Below, one piece after another: positions 27,335 through 35,646 of a DNA stretch of 64,000 bases. A model generated the notes under the pieces. The model was not told where the DNA came from. It ran no database searches and worked only from the letters and a program-made list of their open reading frames with translations. The position numbers and the translations under genes were made by a program. Origin of the DNA: Defluviibacillus sp043739385 (GTDB lineage Bacteria > Pseudomonadota > Gammaproteobacteria > Burkholderiales > Burkholderiaceae_C); contig JAYUED010000144.1 in the NCBI GenBank assembly GCA_043739385.1, positions 1-64,000 of the forward strand. Reading direction: 5' to 3'. Each line of letters starts with the position of its first letter. Positions within the stretch are counted from its first letter, which is position 1.

Positions 27335-27352
27335 CATACGTTTGAGTATGAT
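27335..27352 (+). promoter_or_regulatory. Second operator-like palindrome (site 2) overlapping a TATGAT hexamer
   Basis: CATACG-TTTG-AGTATG at 27335-27350 fits the same CATACT-N4-AGTATG pattern with one mismatch and starts exactly 120 bases after site 1. TATGAT at 27347-27352 looks like a -10 hexamer, though no good -35 is correctly spaced. Confidence 0.45.
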
Positions 27353-27535
27353 GTGATCATCGTCACCTTTAGCGTATGTAAAACTCTAGTTTCTGATGAG
27401 TTCGAGACAACGAAGCATGAGCGACTTTCTAAGTTGTTGAAGGCTCTATCGTGCGGGGAAAGAAGTGAGACATCTTTTCTTCACAGCGTCTATTTGTTTC
27501 AGTTTGTTAGCGTACCGTCTGTAAACTGTCTCCGT

Positions 27536-28765
27536 ATGAACCCTAACCTGAACACGCTGTGGCGTGGCCCCGCGTGGGCGTTATCGGCCCTGCTTGCACT
27601 CCTTGGAATGCTAGGGCCGTTTTCAATTGACACCTACCTGCCCGCCTTTACCGGCATCGCCCACACGCTAGGTGCTACACCCGTTGAGATGCAGCAAACG
27701 TTATCGGCCTACCTCTTTGGCTTTGCGTTTATGAACCTGTTCCACGGCGCAATGGCCGATAGCTTTGGCCGCAGGCCCGTGGTGCTTTGGGGAATTGCTG
27801 TATTTACCATCGCCTCTGCGGGCTGCGCACTATCGCAAACTATTGGACAGCTTGTGCTGTTTCGCGCCTTGCAGGGTCTTTCCACGGGCGCAGGAATTGT
27901 GGTTTCACGGGCCGTGATCCGCGATTTATTCCCTCCTGCGCAAGCTCAAAAGGTGATGAGCCAAGTCACCATCTACTTTGGTGTGGCGCCTGCTATTGCG
28001 CCCATTGTGGGCGGCTGGTTATTTGTATTTTTAGGTTGGCACAGCATATTTTGGTTCCTGACAATGGTGGGCGCAATGCTGTGGCTGACCAACTTCAAAC
28101 TCTTGCCCGAAACCTTGGCGGTAGGCCAACGACAGCCGTTCGATGCGCGGCATTTGCTGCAAGGCTATTGGCAACTCGGCTCAAACCCGCGATTTTTGCT
28201 GTTAGCACTGGCAAGCGGTATCCCGTTCAACGGCATGTTTATGTATGTGCTGGCAGCACCCGTTTTTTTGGGTGAGCACCTTGGGCTGCAACCGACCCAG
28301 TTTTTTTGGTTTTTTTCGCTCACCATCAGCGGCATCATGCTTGGGGCCTGGGCCAGTGGCCGTATGGCGGGCAAAGTGGCCCCCAAACGGCAAATTCGCC
28401 ATGGTTTTGTAATCATGCTGAGCACAGGCGTTATCAACCTCGCGGCAAATTGGCTTTGGACACCACACCCCATATGGTCGCTGTTACCTATTGCGGTATA
28501 CGCTTTTGGTTGGGCCATGATGGTACCGGTGGTTACGCTGCTGGTGCTGGACTTACATCCGGAACGACGTGGCATGGCGTCCTCGTTGCAGGCCTTTATT
28601 GGGTCGTCAGCGAATGGTCTGGTGGCAGGAGTACTGGTACCGCTGGTGATGTATTCCACCCGCTGGTTAGCCTTTACCTCGCTGGCAATGATGAGCGTAG
28701 GTTTGCTGGCCTGGGTAGTTCTGCACCGTCGCTGGCCAGAGATTGGGCGGGCGATTTCGGCCTAA
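27536..28765 (+). CDS. Bcr/CflA family MFS drug-efflux-type transporter
   Basis: A 12-helix inner-membrane exporter of 409 residues. GPFSIDTYLPAF in the first helix, GAMADSFGRRPV after the second, and RALQGLSTGAGIVVSRAVIR are strong signatures of the Bcr/CflA group of drug:proton antiporters. I start at ATG 27536, where the helix pattern begins; an upstream open frame to 27320 adds 72 unrelated residues. The long AT-rich region with two operator-like sites lies just upstream, so it may be regulated with the divergent cyclase gene. The substrate cannot be predicted. Confidence 0.9.
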   Translation: MNPNLNTLWRGPAWALSALLALLGMLGPFSIDTYLPAFTGIAHTLGATPVEMQQTLSAYLFGFAFMNLFHGAMADSFGRRPVVLWGIAVFTIASAGCALSQTIGQLVLFRALQGLSTGAGIVVSRAVIRDLFPPAQAQKVMSQVTIYFGVAPAIAPIVGGWLFVFLGWHSIFWFLTMVGAMLWLTNFKLLPETLAVGQRQPFDARHLLQGYWQLGSNPRFLLLALASGIPFNGMFMYVLAAPVFLGEHLGLQPTQFFWFFSLTISGIMLGAWASGRMAGKVAPKRQIRHGFVIMLSTGVINLAANWLWTPHPIWSLLPIAVYAFGWAMMVPVVTLLVLDLHPERRGMASSLQAFIGSSANGLVAGVLVPLVMYSTRWLAFTSLAMMSVGLLAWVVLHRRWPEIGRAISA

Positions 28766-28819
28766 AGTTTTGAGCGGAAGAATAACTAGCGAAACAAACG
28801 ATACCAAGGCTGGCACCTA

Positions 28820-28848
28820 AGCGACGGCTCTACGGGCCGCTTGTCGCT
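28820..28848. other. Stem-loop between the MFS and SDR genes
   Basis: Arms AGCGAC (28820-28825) and GTCGCT (28843-28848) enclose an inner GGC/GCC pair, giving a bulged hairpin. No T-run follows. It might be a transcription end for the MFS gene or an isolated palindromic repeat. Confidence 0.3.
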
Positions 28849-28902
28849 ACGCTACACGCGGACTCTCAAACACCTGTCAACACCAACCTCAGGACAACAA
28901 CT

Positions 28903-29691
28903 ATGAACACCAGCGAACTCTTCACCCTCAAAGGCCGCACTGCACTCGTGACTGGCGGCTCTCGCGGCATTGGCCGCATGATTGCAGCGGGTTTTTTAGC
29001 CCAAGGTGCCAAGGTCTACATCACGGCTCGCAAAGCAGATGTGTGCGATCAGACAGCGAAAGAGCTCTCTGCCTTGGGCGGTGAATGCATCTCGCTACCC
29101 ATTGATGTATCTACCGTGGCCGGTGCCAAAGCGCTCGCTGCCGCATTCGCTGAACGTGAAACCTCGCTGGATATTCTGGTCAACAACGCGGGTGCTGCCT
29201 GGGGTGCGCCGTTTGATGAGTTTCCTGAATCTGGCTGGGATAAAGTGGTCGATTTGAACCTCAAAGCCCCATTTTTCCTGACCCAAGCCCTGGCCACGCC
29301 TTTGCGTAAAGCTGCTTCTGCCAACGCAGGTGCCCACCCGGCTAAGGTCATTAATATTGCGTCGGTTGATGGTGTCTCGGTTAACCCGTTGGAAACCTAC
29401 TCATACGCCGCCAGCAAGTCAGGGCTGATTCACCTCACCAAGCGCATGGCGCTGCGCTTGGTTGAAGACAACATTGTCGTTACCGCCATCGCACCCGGTG
29501 CCTTTGCGTCAGACATGAACAAAGATGCCCGTGACCATGGCGAAGCGGTAAAAAATCGCATCCCTGCAAAACGCATTGGCCGAGACGAAGATATGGCTGG
29601 TGCAGCGATTTTCTTGGCTTCACGGGCAGGCGACTATGTGGTGGGAACTACGCTGATCGTCGATGGTGGCGTGACCATAGCGCGCGGCTAA
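28903..29691 (+). CDS. SDR family oxidoreductase (RhlG/FabG-like)
   Basis: A 262-residue classical short-chain dehydrogenase using NAD(P)H. It has the nucleotide motif TGGSRGIGR, NNAGAAWG, the catalytic serine in NIASVDG, YSYAASKSG with Tyr-x3-Lys, and the C-terminal GTTLIVDGG. The short insertion around LRKAASANAGAHPAKV resembles RhlG-type 3-ketoacyl reductases, which act on CoA or ACP esters, but the substrate is not fixed by sequence. A ferredoxin gene follows 41 bases later on the same strand. Confidence 0.9.
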   Translation: MNTSELFTLKGRTALVTGGSRGIGRMIAAGFLAQGAKVYITARKADVCDQTAKELSALGGECISLPIDVSTVAGAKALAAAFAERETSLDILVNNAGAAWGAPFDEFPESGWDKVVDLNLKAPFFLTQALATPLRKAASANAGAHPAKVINIASVDGVSVNPLETYSYAASKSGLIHLTKRMALRLVEDNIVVTAIAPGAFASDMNKDARDHGEAVKNRIPAKRIGRDEDMAGAAIFLASRAGDYVVGTTLIVDGGVTIARG

Positions 29692-29732
29692 TCGCTAACT
29701 AAATCGAATACGCCATCCAGGTGGTTATCAAC

Positions 29733-30053
29733 GTGCCTCTAAACGTGCCACCTGTTTCTATGGCGAAGAGTGAGCCCCTGGTTTTTACCGCTCGTTACGA
29801 AAACGACGGCACTGGGTTTACCGCACCAAGCGATTTACCCCTGCTGGTAGCCGCAGAGCAAGCAGGCCACGCCCCTTTAAGCTCTTGTCGCAACGGTACT
29901 TGCCGCACCTGCCTTTGCCGCCTACGCAGCGGCAAAGTGGCCTACCGCATCGCATGGCCAGGTTTGAGTTTGGAAGAAAAGGCCGAAAGCTACATCCTGC
30001 CTTGCGTCGCCTATCCGCTCAGCGATGTCGTACTAACGGATGACGTGTTTTAA
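29733..30053 (+). CDS. 2Fe-2S plant-type ferredoxin
   Basis: A small electron carrier (about 106 residues) with a 2Fe-2S cluster bound by SCRNGTCRTC (C-x4-C-x2-C) and a last cysteine in YILPC. The order LLVAAEQAG before the cluster loop is typical of the fold. Its partner reductase or oxygenase is not adjacent. The start is uncertain: GTG 29733 is preceded by AGGTGG at a good distance, GTG 29721 is also in frame, and ATG 29760 would remove nine residues without touching the domain. It ends four bases inside the convergent acetyltransferase gene. Confidence 0.85.
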   Translation: MPLNVPPVSMAKSEPLVFTARYENDGTGFTAPSDLPLLVAAEQAGHAPLSSCRNGTCRTCLCRLRSGKVAYRIAWPGLSLEEKAESYILPCVAYPLSDVVLTDDVF

Positions 30054-30571
30054 CCTTGCAGTGGACGCGACAAGCGCATTTCTTCAATTTTGAAGTCACC
30101 CAGCAGCACGGTCTTGGCTGTGGTCAGCTCGCGCTTGAAACCGGCTAAATCATGGAAACGCAGCGCACGCTCATTGCGCAGCGGCACCCACACCGACACC
30201 TTGGTGCAACCTTCTTCTTGCAAGCCTTCACGGGCGGCATCCCACAAGGCCAAACCTACACCCAGTGACCAGTACGCGGGCAAGGCATAGATAGACCAAA
30301 TTTCACCGGTTGTCGGTGGTGTGCTCTTGTCACGGGATCGGTCATATCCAACAAAGCCGACCACGGTGTCCATGTCCATCGCTACATGAACTTGTGGTTC
30401 ACCGTACTCAATGGCTTCGCGCCAGTAGCCCAGCCGCTTTTCAGGCGTCATGGCCTTCAGATGCTCATCGGGGACTAATCCCTCGTAAGCCGCGCGCACG
30501 GAGGCGGAATGGATTTCAGAAATAACTTTGGCATCGCGAAGCGTTGCGGGTCTCAGGGTGTAAACGGACAT
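30050..30571 (-). CDS. GNAT family N-acetyltransferase
   Basis: A 173-residue acetyl-CoA-dependent transferase. The N-terminal strand and helix LRPATLRDAKVISEIH are typical, VGFVGYDRSRD forms the central strand, and WSLGVGLALWDAAREGL is a somewhat altered acetyl-CoA loop (usual Q/R-x2-G-x-G/A). WVPLRNERALRFHDLAGFKRE matches the C-terminal NxxAxxFYxxxGF element. The substrate is unknown. It is convergent with the ferredoxin gene and about 120 bases downstream of cobT. Confidence 0.88.
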   Translation of the reverse strand: MSVYTLRPATLRDAKVISEIHSASVRAAYEGLVPDEHLKAMTPEKRLGYWREAIEYGEPQVHVAMDMDTVVGFVGYDRSRDKSTPPTTGEIWSIYALPAYWSLGVGLALWDAAREGLQEEGCTKVSVWVPLRNERALRFHDLAGFKRELTTAKTVLLGDFKIEEMRLSRPLQG

Positions 30572-30690
30572 ACGGAAAATCGGCTAAACATATAACTTTT
30601 ATAAGGACTTTGATTGTCGCTGGTTTTAACGCCGCACTCTCCACCGTCGAATCAATCACTGTGCGCTTATGCACCTCTTCAACTACTCTC

Positions 30691-31749
30691 TTAATCCCGT
30701 GTCGCCATCTCGTTGAGCACCCGACAGGCCGATTCCAATAGCGGCCAAGCGAGCGCCGCGCCGGAACCTTCGCCCAGTCGCAGCCCCATGCTGAGCAGTG
30801 GCTCTACACCCAACTTGTTCATCATCAGCGCATGATTGCGCTCCCCCGAGTGGTGCGCAAAGACACAGCGCTGCACCACGTGGGGTGCAAAGGCCTGCGC
30901 CACCATCACCGCTGAGCTGGCCGTAAAGCCGTCAATCAGCATCACCCTGCGCTCGTGGGCGGCTTGCAACACCGCACCGACCATCGTCGCGATCTCATAA
31001 CCCCCAAACGCCGCCAGCGCCGCCATGGGGCCTGCCGCGTGTGCATGGCGCTGCAATACGCGCGCCAAAATTGTTGTTTTACGTGATACCGCGTCCTCAT
31101 CAAGCCCTGTATTTGTGCCGGTACAAACCGAGATATCTAGCTCAGCCAAACGGGCCAGCAGTAGCGAAGCAGAGGAACTGTTACCGATACCCGTATCCCC
31201 AAAAAGCAGCGAATTGCCCGGCAAAGACTGCACCAGTGCCAAGCCTTGTGCCATAGCCTGTTGACATTGCTCGACAGTCATTGCAGGCTGCTGGGAGGAA
31301 TCCGCCGTACCTGCTGCGATTTTGCGCACGAGCAAGTTAGGCAGACCATTAGCGCCAGCACGCTCGGTTTGCCCAGTGGGTAAAAAATCATGCTGCACGC
31401 CACAATCAACCACCGTCAACGCCAAGCTGTGTTGGCGTGCCAACACGCTGACGGCGGCACCGCCAGCAAGGATGTTGTCCACGGTCTGCCGAGTGGCATC
31501 GCTGGTGTAAGCCGACACGCCCTGGTTGGCAAGGCCGTGGTCACCTGCAAACACCAGCAATTGCGGCGCAACAAGGTGGGGCGTTTCGGTACCCAAGATC
31601 AAACCTAGTTGAACCGCCAGTGCCTCCAACTGACCCAGCGCACCTTGGGGTTTTGTTTTACAGTCAAGAATGTGCTGCAAGTCCATGGCAAGGGCAGCAT
31701 CGCCCAAATCGGGGATGGTGGGGAGGGAAAACTGAAGTGGCGTTGTCAT
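30691..31749 (-). CDS. cobT: Nicotinate-nucleotide--dimethylbenzimidazole phosphoribosyltransferase
   Basis: Forms alpha-ribazole phosphate from nicotinate mononucleotide and dimethylbenzimidazole, building the lower ligand of cobalamin. The 352-residue length matches the family. KTKPQGALGQLEALA near residue 32, VFAGDHGLANQGVSAY, the GDTGIGNSSSASLLL substrate loop and LGEGSGAALAWPLL with the catalytic glutamate are diagnostic. No other cobalamin gene is nearby; it sits alone downstream of a receptor gene. I saw no cobalamin riboswitch in the 85 bases upstream. Confidence 0.96.
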   Translation of the reverse strand: MTTPLQFSLPTIPDLGDAALAMDLQHILDCKTKPQGALGQLEALAVQLGLILGTETPHLVAPQLLVFAGDHGLANQGVSAYTSDATRQTVDNILAGGAAVSVLARQHSLALTVVDCGVQHDFLPTGQTERAGANGLPNLLVRKIAAGTADSSQQPAMTVEQCQQAMAQGLALVQSLPGNSLLFGDTGIGNSSSASLLLARLAELDISVCTGTNTGLDEDAVSRKTTILARVLQRHAHAAGPMAALAAFGGYEIATMVGAVLQAAHERRVMLIDGFTASSAVMVAQAFAPHVVQRCVFAHHSGERNHALMMNKLGVEPLLSMGLRLGEGSGAALAWPLLESACRVLNEMATRD

Positions 31750-31834
31750 TTACACAGTCTGCCACTGCAGCAAAGACCGTGCAAAGCTTGGGCTATGAAC
31801 CCCGTCACTTCAGCTTGCGCCACAGTGGGCGCGT

Positions 31835-32830
31835 TCAGTCAGCGTAAATACCGGCCTTCTTGATCACAGGCGTCCATTTGGCAATTTCCGCTTCTAGATG
31901 ATTTTTGAGCCCAGCGGGCGTGATTTTATCCAGCGGGGCAATGTCGCAGCTCAAATCAGCCAGCCGCTGCTTGACGTTAGCGTCTTGCATAGCCGCACGC
32001 AGAGCTGTGTTGAGCTTGTCCAAGATAGGTTTAGGTGTGCCTTTGGCAGCGTACATACCGTGCCAGACTTTCACCTCAAAACCCTTCAATCCCTGCTCGT
32101 CCAGCGTAGGTACATTAGGCAATGCAGCAAGGCGGTTCAGTGTGGTCACGCCATACACCTTGATACGGCCTTCCTTAATCATGGGCACAGTTTGGGTGGT
32201 CTGGTCGCACAGCAAATCTACCTGCCCACCCAGCAAATCGTTCATTGCTGGGCCGGTGCCTTTGTAGGGGATGGTGTTCAGCTCGACACCAATCTGGCTT
32301 TGGAACAACAGTCCACAAAGGTGCGATACCGCACCCAGGCCCGCATTGGCCAGCGACACTTTGTCTTTGTTTGCTTTGAGGTATGTCTGGAGTTCCGCAA
32401 AGTTGGCTGCCGGAAAATCTTTGCGGGCCAACAGCGTCATCGGCACATCGACCACTTGCCCAATGTATTCAAAATCATGTAACGGGTCAAAACTGAGCTT
32501 TTTGTACAGCGCAGGCGCTGTTGCCATACCCATGTGATGGATAAAGATGGTGTACCCGTTGGGGGTCGATTTGGCCACCTTGTTAGCCGCTATCGTGCCG
32601 CCCGCGCCTACCGTGTTTTCTACCAACACGGTTTGACCCAGTGATTTCCCCATGGGGATGGCAATCATGCGGGCCACCACGTCGGTGGGACCGCCGGCCG
32701 CAAAGGGGACTACAAGGGTAATTGGCCTGTCAGGATAGACCGCTTGAGCCTGTACGGGGCTTAAAGTGGTTAAAGCGCAAGCCAATAGGGCACTGGATGC
32801 TATCAAAATTCGTTTGGGAAATAGGGTCAT
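31835..32830 (-). CDS. Bug/TctC-type periplasmic solute receptor (last gene of region-3 operon)
   Basis: A 331-residue exported binding protein of the tripartite tricarboxylate transporter family, which usually captures carboxylates. A Sec signal peptide ends near AQA (residues 28-30). The diagnostic ligand-loop segments are VVPFAAGGPTDVVARM and VENTVGAGGTIAANKV. No TctA or TctB membrane subunit is present in the window, so it must use a transporter encoded elsewhere. It follows the MmgE/PrpD gene by 132 bases and likely ends the operon that starts at 39613. Confidence 0.93.
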   Translation of the reverse strand: MTLFPKRILIASSALLACALTTLSPVQAQAVYPDRPITLVVPFAAGGPTDVVARMIAIPMGKSLGQTVLVENTVGAGGTIAANKVAKSTPNGYTIFIHHMGMATAPALYKKLSFDPLHDFEYIGQVVDVPMTLLARKDFPAANFAELQTYLKANKDKVSLANAGLGAVSHLCGLLFQSQIGVELNTIPYKGTGPAMNDLLGGQVDLLCDQTTQTVPMIKEGRIKVYGVTTLNRLAALPNVPTLDEQGLKGFEVKVWHGMYAAKGTPKPILDKLNTALRAAMQDANVKQRLADLSCDIAPLDKITPAGLKNHLEAEIAKWTPVIKKAGIYAD

Positions 32831-32962
32831 AGTTTTGTCTCTTTGTATCTTTTTGTGTTGAATGGTTTATTGGAGCTTTGTAAGGATTGTGAAGCATCGA
32901 GAAATTGCAGCAATTGATGCAACTCCAATAGCTCCCATAATTCCAGCAATCGTTGAATTGGT

Positions 32963-34351
32963 TTAAGGCTTGACCAAGGCTCCTACCCTGTTTATCTGCG
33001 CAATGTGCCACAGATTGGCCAAAGCAGTATCGACTTCAGCAGGCATGGCAGCTTGGCTGAACGCCGCCAAACGCTGAGCCTTGGCAGTCAACTCCTCACG
33101 GTTCAACGTATTGCCAGGGTCGCCCTTGGGTTCGTCTACCCGCCCCGCCAAGACACGGCCATCGCGGGTATGCACTGTGACCTTGCCAATCCAACGCTGG
33201 GGGTACGCCCCGTCAACCTCAGCGTCCAACACCATACTAATGCGGTCACGTAAATTTTGGGTGCTGGAATCGGCGAAATGCTGGTCAAACTCTACCAATC
33301 CCGCGTGACCAAAGCGCGCTACCAAAGCCAGCACAGTGCCCATGGAAAACTTGCTCTGATGAACCGTGGATGGGTGCGTCACTGGCCCCAGAACGTCGAT
33401 GGCACCCTGGTGAACATGGGTGACGACGCGCTCCAAGTCGTCCGGCTTCAGGTTGTGGGCCAGCATCACACTCAGAAGAGCGTCAGCCGCTGGATGGGTG
33501 TGACGGCACGAGGCATGGAACTTGAACGAGGTTTCCACAGTCGCCCAGCGTTCGCCCAAGCCTGCAGTCAACTTGGTGGCGTCTGCATCGCTGGACATAC
33601 CTGCACCCATGCCTTGCGGGCCCTCCAGGATTTGCGCAGCGCCAGTAAAGCCGTCTTGGGCCAGCATGGCGGACATTAGTCCGGCAGCGGCGGCATGGGC
33701 CGTGTGGAGCTGTTTGCTGTCGGCGGCTGTGCGCAAAAACTCCCACAATCCTGCCGATTGCGTACCCGCCGAACCCAGTGCGTGCTGCATTTGAGCTGCA
33801 TCAAGGCGCAGCAAGCTGCCCGCGGTGGCTGCTGCAGCCAAGGTGCCAGCCGTACCGGTAGTGTGAAACACTTTGTAGTGTGAGCGCCCCAGAAACTCCC
33901 CCACGCGAATGCCCACCTCGTAGCCTGCCACAGCCGCCGTCAGCAACTCAGCTCCGCTACGTCCCAGCGACTGCGCCAGCGCGACGGCAACCGGAAACAC
34001 CACCGTCGCAGGGTGGAACACCGAGCCGTTGTGAACATCGTCCTGCTCAGCCACGTGTGAGGCGGCGGCGTTGGCCATGGCAGCGAAATACGGACTGGTG
34101 AAGCTCCGGTTGATAAGCACCTCAGCCGCGCCGGGGTGGTCTACCGCATACGCTGGGCCCATGCTGGCAGCGAAGCGGGCGATAGTCTCGACAGGGCGTG
34201 CACCCTTGCCAGCTAACGCAGAGCCAAACCAGTCCACCAGCAAATCCTCTGTTTTACGGACGACGGGGGTGGGGATGTCGGCAAAGCGCAGTTGCGCTGC
34301 GAAGGTGGCGAGTTGGGCCGTGGGTGTGGAAGACAGGTTCACAGGTGTCAT
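32963..34351 (-). CDS. MmgE/PrpD family protein
   Basis: A 462-residue member of the family that includes 2-methylcitrate dehydratase, cis-aconitate decarboxylase and iminodisuccinate epimerase, all acting on tri- or dicarboxylates without cofactor. LLVDWFGSALAGKGA near residue 35, AAASHVAEQDDVHNGSVFHP near 85 (active-site Asp and His region) and SFKFHASCRHTHPAADALL are family segments. The exact reaction cannot be read from sequence. Start ATG 34351 is preceded by GAAAG and lies just after a hairpin with a T-run, which could attenuate its expression. Confidence 0.9.
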   Translation of the reverse strand: MTPVNLSSTPTAQLATFAAQLRFADIPTPVVRKTEDLLVDWFGSALAGKGARPVETIARFAASMGPAYAVDHPGAAEVLINRSFTSPYFAAMANAAASHVAEQDDVHNGSVFHPATVVFPVAVALAQSLGRSGAELLTAAVAGYEVGIRVGEFLGRSHYKVFHTTGTAGTLAAAATAGSLLRLDAAQMQHALGSAGTQSAGLWEFLRTAADSKQLHTAHAAAAGLMSAMLAQDGFTGAAQILEGPQGMGAGMSSDADATKLTAGLGERWATVETSFKFHASCRHTHPAADALLSVMLAHNLKPDDLERVVTHVHQGAIDVLGPVTHPSTVHQSKFSMGTVLALVARFGHAGLVEFDQHFADSSTQNLRDRISMVLDAEVDGAYPQRWIGKVTVHTRDGRVLAGRVDEPKGDPGNTLNREELTAKAQRLAAFSQAAMPAEVDTALANLWHIAQINRVGALVKP

Positions 34352-34360
34352 CTTTCAAGT

Positions 34361-34400
34361 AAAAAGTGCTTCTTGCGCTTACTGAATATGCGTAAGAAGC
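34361..34400 (-). terminator. Intrinsic terminator-like hairpin between the CaiB and MmgE/PrpD genes
   Basis: Arms of 11 bases (34390-34400 and 34368-34378) pair with one G-T wobble around an 11-base loop and are followed on the minus strand by a run of five T. It also resembles an intergenic palindrome I recall from Comamonadaceae genomes. It would partly stop transcription before MmgE/PrpD. Confidence 0.55.
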
Positions 34401-34452
34401 TATGAAATAAATAGCAAATTGAGGTACACCTTGCCAACGGGCTCAAACAGAC

Positions 34453-35634
34453 TCAAATGGCCTCAGTCGCTCGCAGTGCCGCAATCGCAGGCGTATCGCG
34501 CCCAAACTCTCGAAGAATCGTCTCGGTGTGCTGACCTACGGCGGGTACGGCGTCCATGCGGTACTCAAACCCACTGTTGCGCCCTGGAGGCAGCAGCGCC
34601 GGAATATCACCGGCGGGGCTACTTACCGTCTGCCAACGGCCACGGGCTTGCAGTTGGGGGTGAGCCCACAAGCCGGCCATGTCATTCATCCGGGCGTTAG
34701 CGATTTGGGCTGCATCCAGGCGAGCCAACACTTCGGCGGTAGTGAGCTGGCTGAAGGTGGCGATGATTTGCGCTTTAAGGGGTTCGCGGTTCGCGTTGCG
34801 GCGGGCGTTGCTGTCGAAGCGAACATCCGTAGCGAGGGCTGAATCCAGCAATACCACGTCGCAAAACACACGCCATTCGCGTTCGTTTTGCAGCCCCAAC
34901 ATCACCGTGCCGCCATCGCCCGCTTGGAACGGACCATAGGGATAGATGGTGGCGTGAGCAGCAGCCGAGCGGGGTGGCGGAGCCGCACCTTCGAAGGCGT
35001 AGTACATCGGGTAGCCCATCCACTCCCCCAGCGATTCCAGCATCGACACGTCAATGTGACTACCCTCCCCGGTACGCCCGCGCAGCAGCAAGGCCGAGAG
35101 GATGTTCGTATAGGCGTACATGCCCGCAGCAATGTCTGCAATCGAGTTACCAGCTTTGCTGGGGTCATCGGGCGTGCCAGTGACGCTCAGAAAACCCGCT
35201 TCACTCTGAATTAACAGGTCATAAGCTTTTTTGTCGCGGTAAGGGCCGTCTTCGCCATAACCAGAAATATCGCAGACGATGAGCTTGGGGTGGTCAACTT
35301 TCAAAGCCTCGTAACCCAGGCCCATACGTGATGCGGCACCGGGAGCGAGGTTTTGCACTAGGACATCGGCGCTAGCGATGATGTCCAGCAACACAGCCAG
35401 AGCAGCCGGCTGCTTCAAGTCCAGCGTTAGACTTTCTTTGGAGCGATTGACCCAAACGAAATGAGAAGCCTCGCCGCGCACCCGTTGGTCGTAGGCACGG
35501 GCAAAGTCACCGACGCCTGGACGCTCGACTTTGATGACGCGAGCACCAAGATCCGCGAGTTGACGAGTGCAAAAAGGCGCAGCAATAGCGTGTTCAAGAG
35601 AGACGACGGTAATGCCATCGAGTGGTCGTGTCAT
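34453..35634 (-). CDS. CaiB/BaiF family CoA-transferase (region-3 operon)
   Basis: A 393-residue family III CoA-transferase that moves CoA between acids, activating the pathway substrate. LEHAIAAPFCTRQLADLGARV and KVERPGVGDFAR at the N-terminus, NLAPGAASRMGLGYE, and DISGYGEDGPYRDKKAYD are family hallmarks. DVSMLESLGEWMGYPMYYA aligns with the active-site segment of itaconate/malate-type transferases (usually S-x2-D-x-L); here the acidic residue is Glu, not Asp. It lies 12 bases after the exported hydrolase gene in the same operon as a mesaconyl-CoA-hydratase-like enzyme, supporting a dicarboxylate or branched acid substrate. Confidence 0.92.
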   Translation of the reverse strand: MTRPLDGITVVSLEHAIAAPFCTRQLADLGARVIKVERPGVGDFARAYDQRVRGEASHFVWVNRSKESLTLDLKQPAALAVLLDIIASADVLVQNLAPGAASRMGLGYEALKVDHPKLIVCDISGYGEDGPYRDKKAYDLLIQSEAGFLSVTGTPDDPSKAGNSIADIAAGMYAYTNILSALLLRGRTGEGSHIDVSMLESLGEWMGYPMYYAFEGAAPPPRSAAAHATIYPYGPFQAGDGGTVMLGLQNEREWRVFCDVVLLDSALATDVRFDSNARRNANREPLKAQIIATFSQLTTAEVLARLDAAQIANARMNDMAGLWAHPQLQARGRWQTVSSPAGDIPALLPPGRNSGFEYRMDAVPAVGQHTETILREFGRDTPAIAALRATEAI

Positions 35635-35646
35635 GTCAGTCCTTCC

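Larger units (their letters stand above)
27151..27535. other. AT-rich intergenic region between the cyclase and MFS genes
   Basis: The longest non-coding gap (385 bases), visibly much richer in A+T than its surroundings. It contains two copies of a near-palindrome (27215-27230 and 27335-27350), promoter-like hexamers, and the imperfect palindrome CAACATTGATGTTG at 27251-27264. An open frame from 27320 runs into the MFS gene but shows no protein-like composition, so I do not extend the gene into it. Confidence 0.7.

Noticed and set aside
27320..27535. N-terminal extension of the MFS gene or a separate small protein
   Set aside because: No conserved sequence or signal; the region is AT-rich and contains operator-like sites, and the transporter family begins at ATG 27536.
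31750..31834. Cobalamin riboswitch before cobT
   Set aside because: A GCCACTG string is present but on the wrong strand for cobT, the space is too short, and the other conserved riboswitch segments are missing.
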